From the NCBI RefSeq assembly GCF_002878395.1, contig NW_025861622.1, positions 133,007 to 197,006 of the forward strand: a DNA stretch of 64,000 nt, in the 5' to 3' direction. The DNA is from Capsicum annuum. Lineage: Eukaryota; Streptophyta; Magnoliopsida; Solanales; Solanaceae. The notes under the pieces are model-generated. The model was not told where the DNA came from. It saw only the letters and a list, made by a program, of their open reading frames with translations, and made no database searches. Positions 1-11,018 of this stretch are shown in pieces. Within the stretch, counting starts at the first letter, position 1, and every line of letters starts with the position of its first letter. Position numbers and translations under genes: made by a program.

Positions 1-1150
1 ATGGCATGTGGTATGCTTGGAAATGGTGTTGGTATGACGATACCAATGAAGTGCCTTTGGTGAGTAATTGGCTTAATAGTTGTATATTTGAATGGTGGAT
101 TTAAATTGGACTTTAAAAGCAGGATGTGTAGCCGGGCCATAAAAGTGGAGTCCGAAGGACTAACACTAGAAACTGTGATAGCCGGCGCAGGTGTCTTTTT
201 GACAGAGTGGTTTAAGTCCCCCAAATAAATATGTGAATGAGAGGTTCGAGTCCCTCTTAATACATGTATTGGTGCTTAAGTTAACCTGATTATGCTAGGA
301 GGTTCTAGTCCCCTATATAGGCATATACGGTTTTACATATTCTTTGGTTCGTGTGGCTACACACACTGAGGCCTTTCTATCTAGGGGAGAGCCAGGCCCA
401 TATAGCCTATGGGTGCCTTGTTCTATGATTTCCATGCTACATAGCCCAGGTTAATATTATCAAAGTTCATTCTAATCTCGTTCCTTCTCCCGGCATGGTA
501 TAAATGTATATGTATGTATTGCATTGGTTACATATATTGGTTGATTGGTTCTGAACTATTGGACCTATTTTATCCTTATCCTTCAGTTACATGCTAAAGT
601 TTCAATCGCTGAACTTCTTTGATACTGCATCCCCATGCGATGCAGGTGTTGGTCATTCTAGACCTCCTACTCAGTGATTGGACTCAAGAACAACTTGTTT
701 TGACTTGAAGTGGTGACATTCCGTACTTTGGAAGTCTATATTTCTTGCCTTGATTTTTCTTATGTCTTTATTGATTTAGACCTTGATATTGGTTGTGGCT
801 ATGGTCGGGGGGCACGTACTGACCGAATACTTCTTGGATTCTCTTTTAGAGGATTTGTATGGACAAACTGTGAACTTGGGTATGTAATGGTATGGATATG
901 GTCTTGGTTATTATTTTGGTTGTTTAATGGTTTTTGATTGGGCATTGTATGGTTGGACTTGTTTGGGTTGGTCTTGGTCATGGACTTATCACAAAGTCTT
1001 TGAGTTGTTGATAGCTCTATCTTGTTATATGTTTGGAATTTATCCAACTTAGGGTACATATTGGTTGGTTGGATTGGGTAGCGGGGTGATCTTCGGTCCT
1101 TATTGGGCTTGAGAAGCCAATTACGACAAGGCTCTATTTGGGTCATGTCA
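1..1150 (+). mobile_element. Gypsy LTR fragment, family B (3' part)
   Basis: This stretch aligns along its length, with many substitutions and indels, to the 3' half of the 5' LTR of element B (about 27160-28237). Shared landmarks in the same order are 'ggtatgacgataccaa', a 'tagcc...gtgagtccgaagg' block, a 'ccatatagcctatgggtg' block, 'cccatgcgatgcagg', a 'tatggtcg(a/g)ggg' block, and 'tatgtttggaatttatccaac' shortened at the end. The left part lies outside the window. No TGGTATCAGAGC primer-binding site follows, so it is a 3' LTR or a solo LTR rather than a 5' LTR. The short open frames in it, on either strand, show no family resemblance and I treat them as chance. Confidence 0.6.
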
Positions 1151-1800
1151 TCAATATTGATAAACAACTTCCGAAGACGATATGTCTAATCTATCACTCA
1201 TATACTCAACGACTACAACCACAAATATATTGCAATCCATGTATCATGATTCATAAAAAATAATAAAAATACAGATTTGGATAAATGAATAAAATATTAA
1301 AGAATAAGATGATACATATAGACTACCACTTTCTTGCCATGCAATGTCAGAAACATATTTAACTTGAAATGGGTCACTTTCGGTATTTCCCTTGTAAGAT
1401 TCAAGCATTGACCAGTCAGTAGATACCTTTGTCCAAGAAACTTACTATACTGAAGGTATGTTGGAAGAAGTATAACCAACTTTTGGACCTTGCTTGATTT
1501 TTCTCTATTCTGTGAAGAGGACATCAAATCATACACACAAATACACTAGTCTTTAAGTGCAATGACTGGCAGGATTCAATCAAACTCACCATCATAATTT
1601 CTTTCTATGCAATATTTTAGAGATTTGGCTGAGATAGATTCTGGTCTATGATTTTACTACTACTATTTACTTTGTTATAGAGAGATTTCGATCCACTATA
1701 CACTTTTATCTTGATTTAGACCTGGAGTTGACCTCGGGCAACAAATTTACAAACTTACACTCTTTTAACCATGGTTTGAGTCTTTGTATTTATTATATAT
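1151..1800. other. Unassigned AT-rich interval
   Basis: No retroelement landmark is visible. The minus strand holds a 79-codon open frame at 1297-1536 that looks less random than its surroundings (mixed hydrophobic and charged residues, no low complexity), but I cannot assign it to a family. It has no recognisable splice context and I do not call it a gene. Confidence 0.3.
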
Positions 1801-3050
1801 ATGTCTTATCAGTACTGGATGAAGTAGATTGATGATGATAACAATTGAATATCTCGGATCGGGAACAGGGTGGTATATCTGGGTACTCCTAAACCCCCTA
1901 GGGTCCCCTTCATCCGCGAGCTGTCATGCTGGAGAAGAGAGATCATCATAGGTCCTGCCTTTGTAAGCCGTCATACTAAAGGAGGTATATACACTGGGTT
2001 ACATTGTGGCACTTGAATCGGTTATGGTATTATGGATTTACCTTGCATTCATACCTGCATGCGTATTGCCTATCACTAGTATGTTGTTTTATCCCTACAT
2101 CTATCAGCCTTATTGTTGTTGTATAGGTTTAGGTTATGAGTATTGTTTGCTCTGTGTTGATTAATCCTTTTGGATTATGCGGCTTCGTATAGGTATTGCT
2201 TGTCTGAAGTAGTTGGTTACTTTATTATTATTATTAAGGTTAGTTTGTGGTAAGCAGATCATGGACTAATATTGATGTTCGAGGAATGATTTTGATTCCT
2301 TTATCCTACAATTATTTTATTAGGGTAATTATATTATGGATTTACATAATGGTTATGGGTTTTGATTATGCTAGTACTCATTTCTACTATGATTAGGAGG
2401 CTTCAAGATGCTAGTAAGACTACCTTAGTTAGTACCTTTGAGTTAGTCTTATATAGGTATACATATATATGTATATAATTATAGTATTACTATATATCTT
2501 TTACTTCATTTGTTTATTCATGTTGTATATCCATTCCTTGGCCTTGTATACTACTTTAAGCCCTTCTTCTACCCTTTGTTTGTATATTAGCTACTGATAT
2601 ACAATATAGTGCTTTAGTTCCTGAGTACAACTAGAAGAGGATAGTTTGCCTTGTCGCCTCGTTAGTTCTATTATTTTAGTTTCCTGGTTATGGGTTGTAG
2701 TTTACTTTCTTGCTTGCATGTTACTTATATATGTATTATCTTTGGAGCTTAGTCGGTAGTTGCCTAATGAGTTCCAGTGTTAGTACTCATACTACACTTC
2801 TGTAGCTTACAAATTATTCTATAAGTTCTCGACATTGTTGTGTGCATCCTGTAGAGCAGCTATGGATCGGAGATTTAAGGGGAGCTCTTGACATTCAGAG
2901 TATTATTGTCCTTCTGTGGACTAGACTAATCTCTATGTTGTATTTAAAGATGGGTTGTACCTGTATAGTCATTCAGTACTTCATTTTGTATTCTTATTTT
3001 ATTAGAAGCTCTTGTACTGATTCCACCAGTATTTTGGATTATCTTATATA

Positions 3051-3083
<33 letters not shown>

Positions 3084-3230
3084 GTATATATGTCTTTTAT
3101 CAGAATTATTCTATATTTTTCTTTCATTTCTCTTGATAGTCCGTTACTAGCGGTTTGGACTACGGATTGACTTACCTATTGGCGAGTTATAATAGGTGCC
3201 ATTATGACCTGAGAAATTGGGTTGTGACAT
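1801..3230 (-). mobile_element. Probable LTR of an unplaced family
   Basis: Read on the minus strand, this block begins at 3230 with TGTCACAACCCAATTTC, the TGTCA(C/T)(G/A)ACCCAA start common to many Solanaceae gypsy LTRs (compare TGTCATGACCCAAC at 61318). The interior has LTR-like features seen in the other LTRs here, such as a 'cctgagtacaactag' stretch near 2620 and long T-rich tracts. The inner boundary near 1800 is a guess because no second copy is present. There is no adjacent PBS or coding remnant. It could be a solo LTR. Confidence 0.4.
3044..3091. repeat. (TA)n microsatellite
   Basis: About 48 bp of nearly pure TA dinucleotides, interrupted by single c and g bases, lying inside the LTR-like block. 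Such tracts in plant LTRs are usually hypervariable. Confidence 0.9.
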
Positions 3231-3405
3231 ACTTTGAACTACAATTTAGACGAAATGTGAGGATTATGACAAGTAAACATGAAACTACTGATTATTTCGT
3301 TCTATAAATAGTAAATATGTCAATTTCATAATTATCTTTTTTGTGTCATAATATTTATTGTGCAAGACTATTAAGATTATACAAACAACGAAAAACGTGC
3401 ATCAA

Positions 3406-3866
3406 TGATAATGCTCAAACTACACTCTTAAATTGGTGTAAGCGATCGTCGTCAATATAAAACCCAACTAGGTTGGGGTCGAATCACACAAGGTTGGTTG
3501 TGATTTAATACACTAATAGTTTAATGTTTCCTGAATTGGGGGTTTAAGTTTCATAAATAATTATTTGACAATTTGATTTTGATATTTGTAACCAAGATTT
3601 TATGAGATAACCAAAATTATGTTCACCAGGGCAGATGGTACATGAGAGATGCTAAAGGTGACTCAACATTCTCATGGTCGTAAGGATAACAAGCGATCTT
3701 TATCGATGATATGCTCAAATGTCTCTCGACCTATTTAAGCGTGTAATTTCCTAATCCTCTCGGACTTAGGGAATCACTATTCACTGCCCAGATTTTACCT
3801 TAGGTTAATCAACCTAGTTACAACACTGATTATTAAACAAAGTATTTTTGAGTCCCTGTTGATAAT
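3406..3866 (-). mobile_element. Inverted terminal fragment of an Athila LTR
   Basis: This is the reverse complement of the last roughly 480 bp of the Ath1 5' LTR (about 4740-5221). Both carry the same landmarks in mirrored order: 'cattatca' terminus, 'gtaagcgatcgt', 'aacccaactaggttggg', 'tcctctcggacttagggaatc', 'gttaatcaacct' and 'gagtccctgttgataatt'. It stops exactly where the plus-strand LTR starts at 3867, so LTR end and LTR start are fused head to head. No PBS follows its terminus at 3406 (the bases beyond are unrelated), so it is the outer edge of a 3' or solo LTR. The 175 bp to its left (3231-3405) show nothing recognisable. Confidence 0.8.
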
Positions 3867-5221
3867 TGATGTGTGATCCTATTCTAACACATTTGAAGCT
3901 TTTAACTTTAAATAATTACAAGGTCTGGAGCAACTTTAGTTCTTTTTGATTAGTTTACTTTGATTTTGCAGTAAATGTAGAGATTAGGGGGAATCACCAA
4001 TAAAGAAAGCAAAAAGCCTGAAATCTGAAGCAAATAAAGGACTAAGTGTGGCTGACGACATCCATAACAAGTCGTCAGCCTGGTGATAAGTTGTCAAGGA
4101 TGCCGTCAGCCTTAAACAGAAGATGGAAGTTGAAGAAAGTTTGTGACAACATCCATGACACGTCGTCAAGATGGTGATAGGCCGTCCTCGTTGTCGTCAG
4201 CCTTAAGAAGCAAGAGCCAAAAATGCAGAGGAGCTGACGACATCCGTGATAAGCAAGAGCCGTCACTGACGTCGTCGTTTATTCCGAGAAAAAGCTGAAA
4301 CTTCTATTTTGTTTCCTTATTTAGAGTTAACTATTTGAATCCTTGTTTTAGGGTTTTCTTGATATACAAAAACTTATCAATAAACATATTTTGGACAGAC
4401 AATTTCTTTTTTCTCTCTCTCTCTAGACCAATTTTTTGTGAGTTTTATCTTGTGAATCAATTCAAGTTATACTTTTTGATCTGCATCATAGTTGTAAGTT
4501 AATCTTCTCAATTATGAATTTAATTTGTGTACTAGTTTCTTGCATCATGAGTGGCTAAACCTCATTAACCTGAATTATGGGATCTAGGGTTAGGTCATGA
4601 AGAGGTGCTCAATACTCAAGATTCAATAGGTGTCAGGATTTCTTGATAATTTTGAGATGTTAATTAATGTCTGTTGGTTGCAAACAGTAGGCATACCTAC
4701 TTTGATTTCCTAGAGAAAGATATCATAAATGGTAGGAAGTGAATTATCAACAGGGACTCGGAAATACTTCATTTAATAATCAGCGTTGTAACAAGGTTGA
4801 TTAACCTGAGGTAAAATTTGGGCAGTAATAGCGATTCCCTAAGTCCGAGAGGATTAGGAAATTAGATACTTAAATAGGTCGAAAGACATTTGAGCATAGA
4901 ATCGATAAAGATAGCTTATTATCCTAACCACCATGAGAATCTTGAGTCACCTTTGGCATATGTCATGTACCGTAAGCCCTAGTGAACATTATTCTAGTTA
5001 TTTCATAAAATATTGGTTACAAATATCAAAATCAAAGTGTCAAACAATTATTTATGAAACTTAAACCCCCATTTCAGGAGACGTTAAACTATCAGTGAAT
5101 TAAATCGTAAGCAACTTGAATTCACATCATATTCCTTGTGGGATTCGACCACAACCTAGTTGGGTTTTATATTGACAACGATCGCTTACACCCATTAAAG
5201 AGTATAGTTTGAACATTATCA
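3867..5221 (+). repeat. Ath1 5' LTR
   Basis: About 1355 bp beginning TGATGTGTGATCC and ending ...CATTATCA, followed after four bases by the PBS. The first about 620 bp match the truncated 3' LTR at 12396-13019; the last part matches the inverted copy at 3406-3866 and the Ath2 stub at 19915-20053. It contains three palindromic units (4048-4285) followed by a T-rich leader with a CT-repeat near 4410-4426, where transcription would be expected to start. Confidence 0.85.
4048..4285 (+). repeat. Palindromic GACGAC...GTCGTC units in the Ath1 LTR
   Basis: Three imperfect hairpin units of about 60 bp follow one another. Their cores read 'ctgacgacatcca...agtcgtcag', 'gacaacatcca...cgtcgtca' and 'ctgacgacatccg...gacgtcgtcg', each accompanied by 'gtgataagc/ggc' and 'gccgtcag' half-sites. 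The same series recurs in the 3' LTR (about 12575-12815). Their role is unknown; related units also sit in the spacer at 7978-8140 and 8630-8880. Confidence 0.85.
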
Positions 5222-5225
5222 AAAA

Positions 5226-5241
5226 TGGCGCCGTTGCCGGG
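5226..5241 (+). other. Primer-binding site, tRNA-Asp type
   Basis: TGGCGCCGTTGCCGGG starts four bases after the LTR end. It is complementary to the 3' end of plant tRNA-Asp and is the PBS characteristic of Athila-clade elements. It primes minus-strand DNA synthesis. It is intact here, while the Ath2 equivalent has decayed. Confidence 0.9.
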
Positions 5242-5349
5242 AAATACAATTATAAATTGAAAGTTTGTGTGCGTTAATTGACTGTTAGTTTAGTTTCCTA
5301 GATTTACGTTTATTTTTTGTTTCTGTTCATTGTAGGTTCTTTGTTGTTT

Positions 5350-7831
5350 ATACCAAAAACAATAGGTTTTGAAGAACCGTTATTGCCAATTAATCCGGAA
5401 CCTCAGCTGATCGGGAGAATGGCTGAGCAACAAGAGGCGGAAAGATTAGCCACTTTGGCCAGGGCTTAGGTGAATGTACAGAACCAGGGTCAACAAGTAC
5501 GTCACCCGAACCATGATGATGAAGACTTGGGTGATGAGGAGTTGCTGAATCCTCAAAACCCAAGGCGAGCTGAGCAAATTGTTGCACCAGTGCAGGGAAA
5601 TTTTGACAGAAACTGTCCAGTCAGAGAAAGGTATGATTAACAACCTGTCCATTACGTGGTTGATGGCGATGATGAAAGAATGGATGTAGCAGGTGAAATG
5701 GGTGCTATCATTCCTCCACCGTTAGTACCTGGTGCAAAATTCAACATAACAAGTACCACGATCCAACTCTTGAATCTGAAGGGGTTGTTTGTAGGCTTGC
5801 TTGGTGATGATCCGAACATGCACTTGGTGAATTTAATCACCCTTTGCAAATATTTTGATAATCCAGGAGTGAGTCAGAATACGATCTGGTTGAGATTGTT
5901 TCCATTGTCTCTGTCTGGGGAGGCAAAAATGTGATTAAATGAGCTAGATGCTGATTCTATAACCAACTGGAGATAGTTGAAAGAGGCATTCCTAGAATAG
6001 TTCTTTCTACCCTCCAGGAGGGTACAATTGAGGGATGAAATTGGTAACTTCAGGTAGCTCCCAACTGAAGCCTTGCATGAAACTTGGGAGAGATTCAAGA
6101 AGAAGCTGGCACAATGTCCGAACCACAACATGACAAACTTTCACTTCATGGAGACTTTGTACAGAGATTTTAACTCTGTGACAAAGCCAATTGTAGATAA
6201 TACTGCTGGTGATTCATTCATTGACCTCTCTTTTCTAGATGCTTCAGACATGTTGAATAAAATAACCCAATAGAGTCAGGCCTGGCATACCAGGGATTTT
6301 GTGGTCTCGAGCCCAACTATTTTTGTTGGTATAACCATGGAGCAGCGCAGAAGGGATGAGGAGCGAGACCAAGACATGGCCTATTTGAAGACACAGATGG
6401 ACTTGATGACCAAGCACTTGCTATTAGGCAAGACTGAAAAAGTTAATTCTGTGGAGTCTCAGAGCACTGTTGCTACTAATGCAGATGAGGAGGCAAACCA
6501 TATGAGTAATCGGGGTTTTTTGAGGAAATAGCCAAGGGAATCAAGGTCGGAACTTTTATTACAAGCCTGATTACAAACATAGGGAGCAAGGACACTGGAG
6601 AAGCAATAATTATAGGAGTGGTTTGTATGTTCCTCCTGGAAGTCGAGATGCTGCACCAACTAGCTCTGGTAAGATGTCCATGGAGAACCTGATAGAAAAA
6701 AGGCTGAAAGGAGTTGTGGCTACCAACTTAGGGGTAACTACTTTGAAGAGTGAATTCTCTACCTTAAGTCAGTTGGTTAGTTCACACTCCAATTCTATCA
6801 AGCAGTTGGAGCAGCAGATGTGCCAACTTTCCGCAACACTGAACCAAAGAAAAAGTGGTACTTTACCTAGGGATAAGGTTCAAAATCCACGGAATGATGG
6901 CTCATGTATGGCAATTACCACTAGAAGTGGTAAGATCTTACCTGGCTCGTCTGTGGGAAAATCTGTAGATGGTGAGGTGGTTGTTGATGAATCTAAAGAA
7001 AGCAAACCAGTGGAGTCTGAGAAGCTGGATAATTCTATTGATGCTTCTGAGAACGAAAAAGTGATGGAAGAGGAAGTGGTGTTGAAATCTATCCCGAGAC
7101 CATCACCTCCCTTTCCTCAATGATTGAAGAAGAAGGCTAATAATGCAAAATTCAGCAAGTTCTTGGCAATGCTCAAGCAGTTGACAATTAATGTGCCTTT
7201 GGTTGAGGCACTTGAGCAAATGCCAGGCTACACAAAGTTCATGAAAGACCTTGTACCCATGAAATGGAAGGTTATCCATGAGCCGGAGGACAATCTTCTC
7301 CATTGTGGTGCTATCTCTACAAGGTATTTAGTGCAGAAAAAGGCAGACCCGAGAGCATTTACCATCCCGTGTACTATTGGCCCCCAGAAGTTCATAAAAG
7401 CACTATGCGATCTGGGTGCCAGTATGAATTTAATGCCACTGGCTGTGTCCAAGAAATTGGGTTTGGGGCATCCTATCCTAACAAATATGCAGTTGGTAAT
7501 GATAGATAGGTCTGTGAAGAGGCCTGTGGGCATACTGCAAGATGTTTTGGTAAAGGTAGCAAATTTTTTTCTGCCTGCTGATTTTATGGTCTTAGATTAG
7601 GAGGTGGATTTTAAAGTGCCTATCATCTTGGGTAGGCCATTGCTTGCAACTGGGAGAGTGCTGGTAGAAAGTAAGTTGAATTAGCTAAAGTTTAGTTTCA
7701 ACAACAAAGAAGCATGCTTCAAAATACACCCATCCATGATTTAGCCAAAAGAGATGAGTGTGTTCTCAATTGTTGACGTCTTCAACGATGATGGTAAAGG
7801 GGTATCAACTGGTTGTCTTGGGAAAGCCTGA
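5350..7831 (+). pseudogene. Ath1 gag-protease (broken)
   Basis: Athila-type gag followed by aspartic protease, which would form the particle and process the polyprotein. The expected start at 5350-5352 is ATA where Ath2 has ATG. The gag core (about 5656-7120) includes 'NLKGLFVGLLGDDPNMHLVN' and 'RFKKKLAQCPNH', both shared with Ath2. In-frame stops at 5467, 5932, 5974, 6055 and 6271 each replace a CAG or TGG codon still present in Ath2. An extra T in the run at 6516-6521 shifts the frame; the second frame runs from 6623 through the protease to the stop at 7829-7831. The protease motif is CDLGASMNLMP (active Asp codon 7409-7411), followed by a 'PIILGRPLLATGR' block near 7620. No CCHC knuckle is seen, as is usual for Athila gag. 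The product is certainly dead. Confidence 0.85.
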
Positions 7832-8970
7832 GTAGTCAAGATAACCTAGTCATGCCTCGACAGTAAATCAGGCACTATTGGAAGAAAATCTAAAGTTTTA
7901 TGTTTAAGCAAGAGTTTTTACTTTTATAGTTAGGATTTAGTACAGAGAAGGTGGAAAAATGAAGAGGTCAGTTGAAAGGCCATGACGATATTCATGATAA
8001 GCCATCATGACTATGATAAGCTATCGCAATTGTCGTCAGATAGGCCAAGCTTGAGGCATTCTCCATTAAGGGTGACGACGATTTTTATAGGCTATTACAC
8101 TCGTGATAAGCCATCACAAATCATCGTCAGCTTATAACCTTAAAAGCTAAATTTTGGGCCCATTTTAAAGCAGATCCGACCCGGCCCAACTGTGAAGCCT
8201 TTTCAAATTTCCACTAGTTTTATTTCTTTTTCTTTAGTTTATTTCTTTCCTTAGTTTTGTTACCACTCTTTTCAAAACACTCCAAGAAAACAAGTTCCCT
8301 TGTGTGTGGGTTTGAACTTCACAATCAAGAAATTCTTCCTACTTCCTACTTCCTACTTTCTCTTGTGCGTGTAATAAGATTAAGAGCTCTCGTCAGGTAT
8401 ATTCTAACTTTCACTCTTCTCTTCTCATGGTAAGTGTTAGATAGATGATAACCCGAGTCCCCAAGATGCTTGAACCAAGTTCAACTTGGAAAGGATCTAA
8501 AATCGCACCTAGCGTTTGCTGTGCAGGTTAAAGGTTTAAAAAGACACCTCACAAATCGGAATTCAAGTAGATTTTGAGCAATAATGGGGACCGAAAATTG
8601 AGTTAAAATCAAAAGTGGGTTCTGATAAGAGCTAATGACATCCATGATAGGCTATCATAATTGTGACGGCTTATCAGGAATGTCGTCAAAGGCTGACAAG
8701 AATAAAGTGGTTTCTATTTAGAGATGACGACATTCGTGATAGGCTATCACAATTGTGACGGCTTATCAGGAATGTCATCACAAGTTGTAAAATTTTTTAA
8801 AGGTTCTATCTAAGGTTGACAATAATTATGATAAGCTATCATAGTCGTGACGACTTACAAGAATTATCATCACACCTGGAACCTGAAGCATGAATAAGCT
8901 GAAATGATTAATGTGTTTATGCTCTGGTGGACTAACTAATGGTTTTTCTACTGCTATAGGAACCTTATAA
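7832..8970 (+). promoter_or_regulatory. Ath1 spacer with palindrome clusters and leader-like tract
   Basis: This non-coding spacer has no counterpart in Ath2. It contains palindromic units related to those of the LTR at about 7978-8140 (two) and 8630-8880 (three), for example 'gacgacattcgtgataggctat' halves facing 'gtgacggcttatcagg'. Between them, 8210-8460 is a T-rich and then pyrimidine-rich tract with 'cttcctacttcctacttc' near 8337-8356, resembling a transcript leader. The order (palindromes, then T-rich leader) resembles that of the LTR. I infer that it may have been an internal promoter for the downstream ORF; there is no direct proof. Confidence 0.4.
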
Positions 8971-11018
8971 TTGAAACAAAATAAAGAGCCCCACAGAACC
9001 AAAGAAAGCGACCAAAGAAAGTGTACGTCGTAAGCTCATCGATGAGGAATCTGATTACGAGGAGTAGGAACCCTTGCTTAAGAAGTAAAAGAAGAAGAAA
9101 TATGTGAAGAAACCTTCACCACCTCCACCTATTGAAGTAGAGGATAATGATGACATTGAATCAATGACAACTTCTGAGCAGGAGGCATTTGAACATTCTG
9201 AACATGAACAGCATGAGTCTGAACATGCTAAATCTGAAGAAGAAGAACAGGACAGGTCTGAGAAGTTTGAGTCTGAGGGAACAACATCTGGATCCCTATC
9301 TACTGAAAAACAAGAAAATAAAAAATCTCCATCTCAGGGAAAACTTATCAAATGTAAGAACCCCAAAGTTTGAGATAATGCTAGGTGGTAAATTCCTAGG
9401 GCAAAGAGCATCTTCATCGCTGGGCTCTGCAAAACTGATAAAAGAAGTGCTAAGAGGCCGATTCAGAAAGAAAGATGATTATCACCAGAGGGTTGAGCAG
9501 GTACACTGAAGTAGAATAGAAGTTCCAAGAGTATGGATTGGGACATACCACAAAAGGATGAGGTTCATTTTGCCCTGCACTGGTTTGGGAGTTCTACGCG
9601 AACTACCAGGCTTAGTTGGAGAACATGTGCTAGCCAGGTTAAAGAGTAGCAGATCAGCCCCTGTTGGATAGAGTACAGGTGAGGGGAATAAGGGTTGTTG
9701 TCTTAATTAGAACCATCAACAGGTTCTTGCATGGTCCCAACTTTACTCCTCAGGCCACACACCATCAATCTATGCTCGAATTAGGAAATGGGAGAAACAA
9801 CATTCGTGGTTGGTCAACATCATAGCTGACGAAGATCCAGCACAGGTAACAAACCCAAATAAAAGAATCTGCAAGTCCTGTTTGACTCATGAGGCAAAGT
9901 TTTGGTGGGGTATAGTGCGTGTATGGCTGATGCCCACTGATGGAGACAACATTCTGGGTGATGATCGAGCTATTCTAGTGGCGAACATGGTGCAGAAACT
10001 TTCCCTAAATTTTAGGGAAATCATTGTGGATGAGATGAAGATTAGGATGTCTAGAACTGACACTGCTTATCCTTTTCCTTGTCTTATCACAGAGTTATAC
10101 CGAGCTGCTAATGTACCAAACATTGCAGAAATTGATGATGATGTTCCTTCTAGAAAGACTCACAACCCCATATGGTTTGATGATAATCAGCCAGGATTGA
10201 GACTTGATAGAGGTGCATAGGTAGCAGTAGACCCTCTAGTTACAGATACAGGAGCATCACCTCAGGTGAAAGTGTAAGATTTAGAGACTGAGAAACCAAC
10301 TTCCTTAGCACAGGTAGGTTCAGTTCCTGAAGGGGTGCTAAACCCCTCAGTTCCTATAGCAGCAGCAGGGTTTGTATTTCGTCCAATTGATATCAGAAAA
10401 GTGGCTAAGTAAGCCAAGTGGTGTGAGGCACAACTATATGCTTTTGCCAAATAGTTTGCTTCTGCAGTAGACAAGAGAATCAACGTTGCACTTGAGCCTT
10501 TTGTGACCATGCCTGAGCGGGTTGTAGATTTGGAGAACCGATTTGATGTACGGGTAAGAGAAATGATAGGAGCTGATCTTGCTAAATTCAGAGAGGCATT
10601 GGATAAGGTAAAGAAAGATGTTGGGGTATTGCAGCAGCACCAGTTTATGATGCCAACATATCCCGCCATGCATGAATTTAAGAAAGACATCCCAATGCTT
10701 GACCTCACTGAAGATTCCCCAAAGAAAAAAAAGAAAAAAGGGGGAAAAAAGGGCAAAGATAAAAGAGAAAGGCCCGACAGTGATGAAGAACAAAAAGCAG
10801 AGTAGAGGGCAAGAAAGAAGAAGGAGAAGGAAGAGCTAAAAAGGGATAAAATTGAGTCCTTAGTTGATAACGAGAAATGGAAGGCAACCATCTAAGCTAG
10901 GGCAGCAGGTGCCTCACTTAGCAAGGCTTTAGCTACTACGAGGCCAGATGCTCCCAATGGAGAGAAGATAACAGATGATGCAGTAGCAGGGTTAGAGATC
11001 TAGGATCCTTGTACTTGA
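8971..11018 (+). pseudogene. Transposase_32-like ('putative plant transposon protein') ORF, broken
   Basis: The frame starts near 8971 (no clear ATG remains) and ends at TGA 11016-11018. Order of parts: a basic segment (KKATKESVRRK), an acidic Glu/Ser-rich low-complexity stretch (about 9104-9330), a central globular region (about 9560-10180), and a Lys-rich tail near 10710-10800 (SPKKKKKKGGKKGKDKRER). The central region carries 'FYANYQA', 'VRGIRVVVLIRTINRFLHGP', 'FWWGIVRVWLMPT' and 'DRAILVANMVQKLSLN', the pattern I associate with the Solanaceae family annotated as putative plant transposon protein (Pfam Transposase_32). Several stops and frameshifts occur (for example near 9066, 9370 and 9800). 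Its position before the 3' LTR is where Athila elements carry their env-like ORF. Function is unknown; the family match is by eye. Confidence 0.6.

Noticed and set aside
710..937. 75-codon plus-strand open frame
   Set aside because: It lies inside the family-B LTR; the homologous positions of both B LTRs do not keep the frame, and the composition is Trp/Phe/Leu-rich as expected from translating T- and G-rich LTR DNA.
2842..3150. 102-codon plus-strand open frame
   Set aside because: It runs through the TA microsatellite (Ile-Tyr repeats) in an LTR-like block and has no family signal.
4048..4285. CRISPR-like or microRNA-precursor reading of the palindromic units
   Set aside because: Units are adjacent, diverged and lack spacers, the context is a plant LTR, and the arms are too imperfect to claim a miRNA hairpin from sequence alone.
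10262..10891. 209-codon minus-strand open frame, the longest in the window
   Set aside because: It is antisense to the Transposase_32-like frame; its Phe/Ser/Leu-rich composition is the mirror of the Lys/Glu-rich coding strand.
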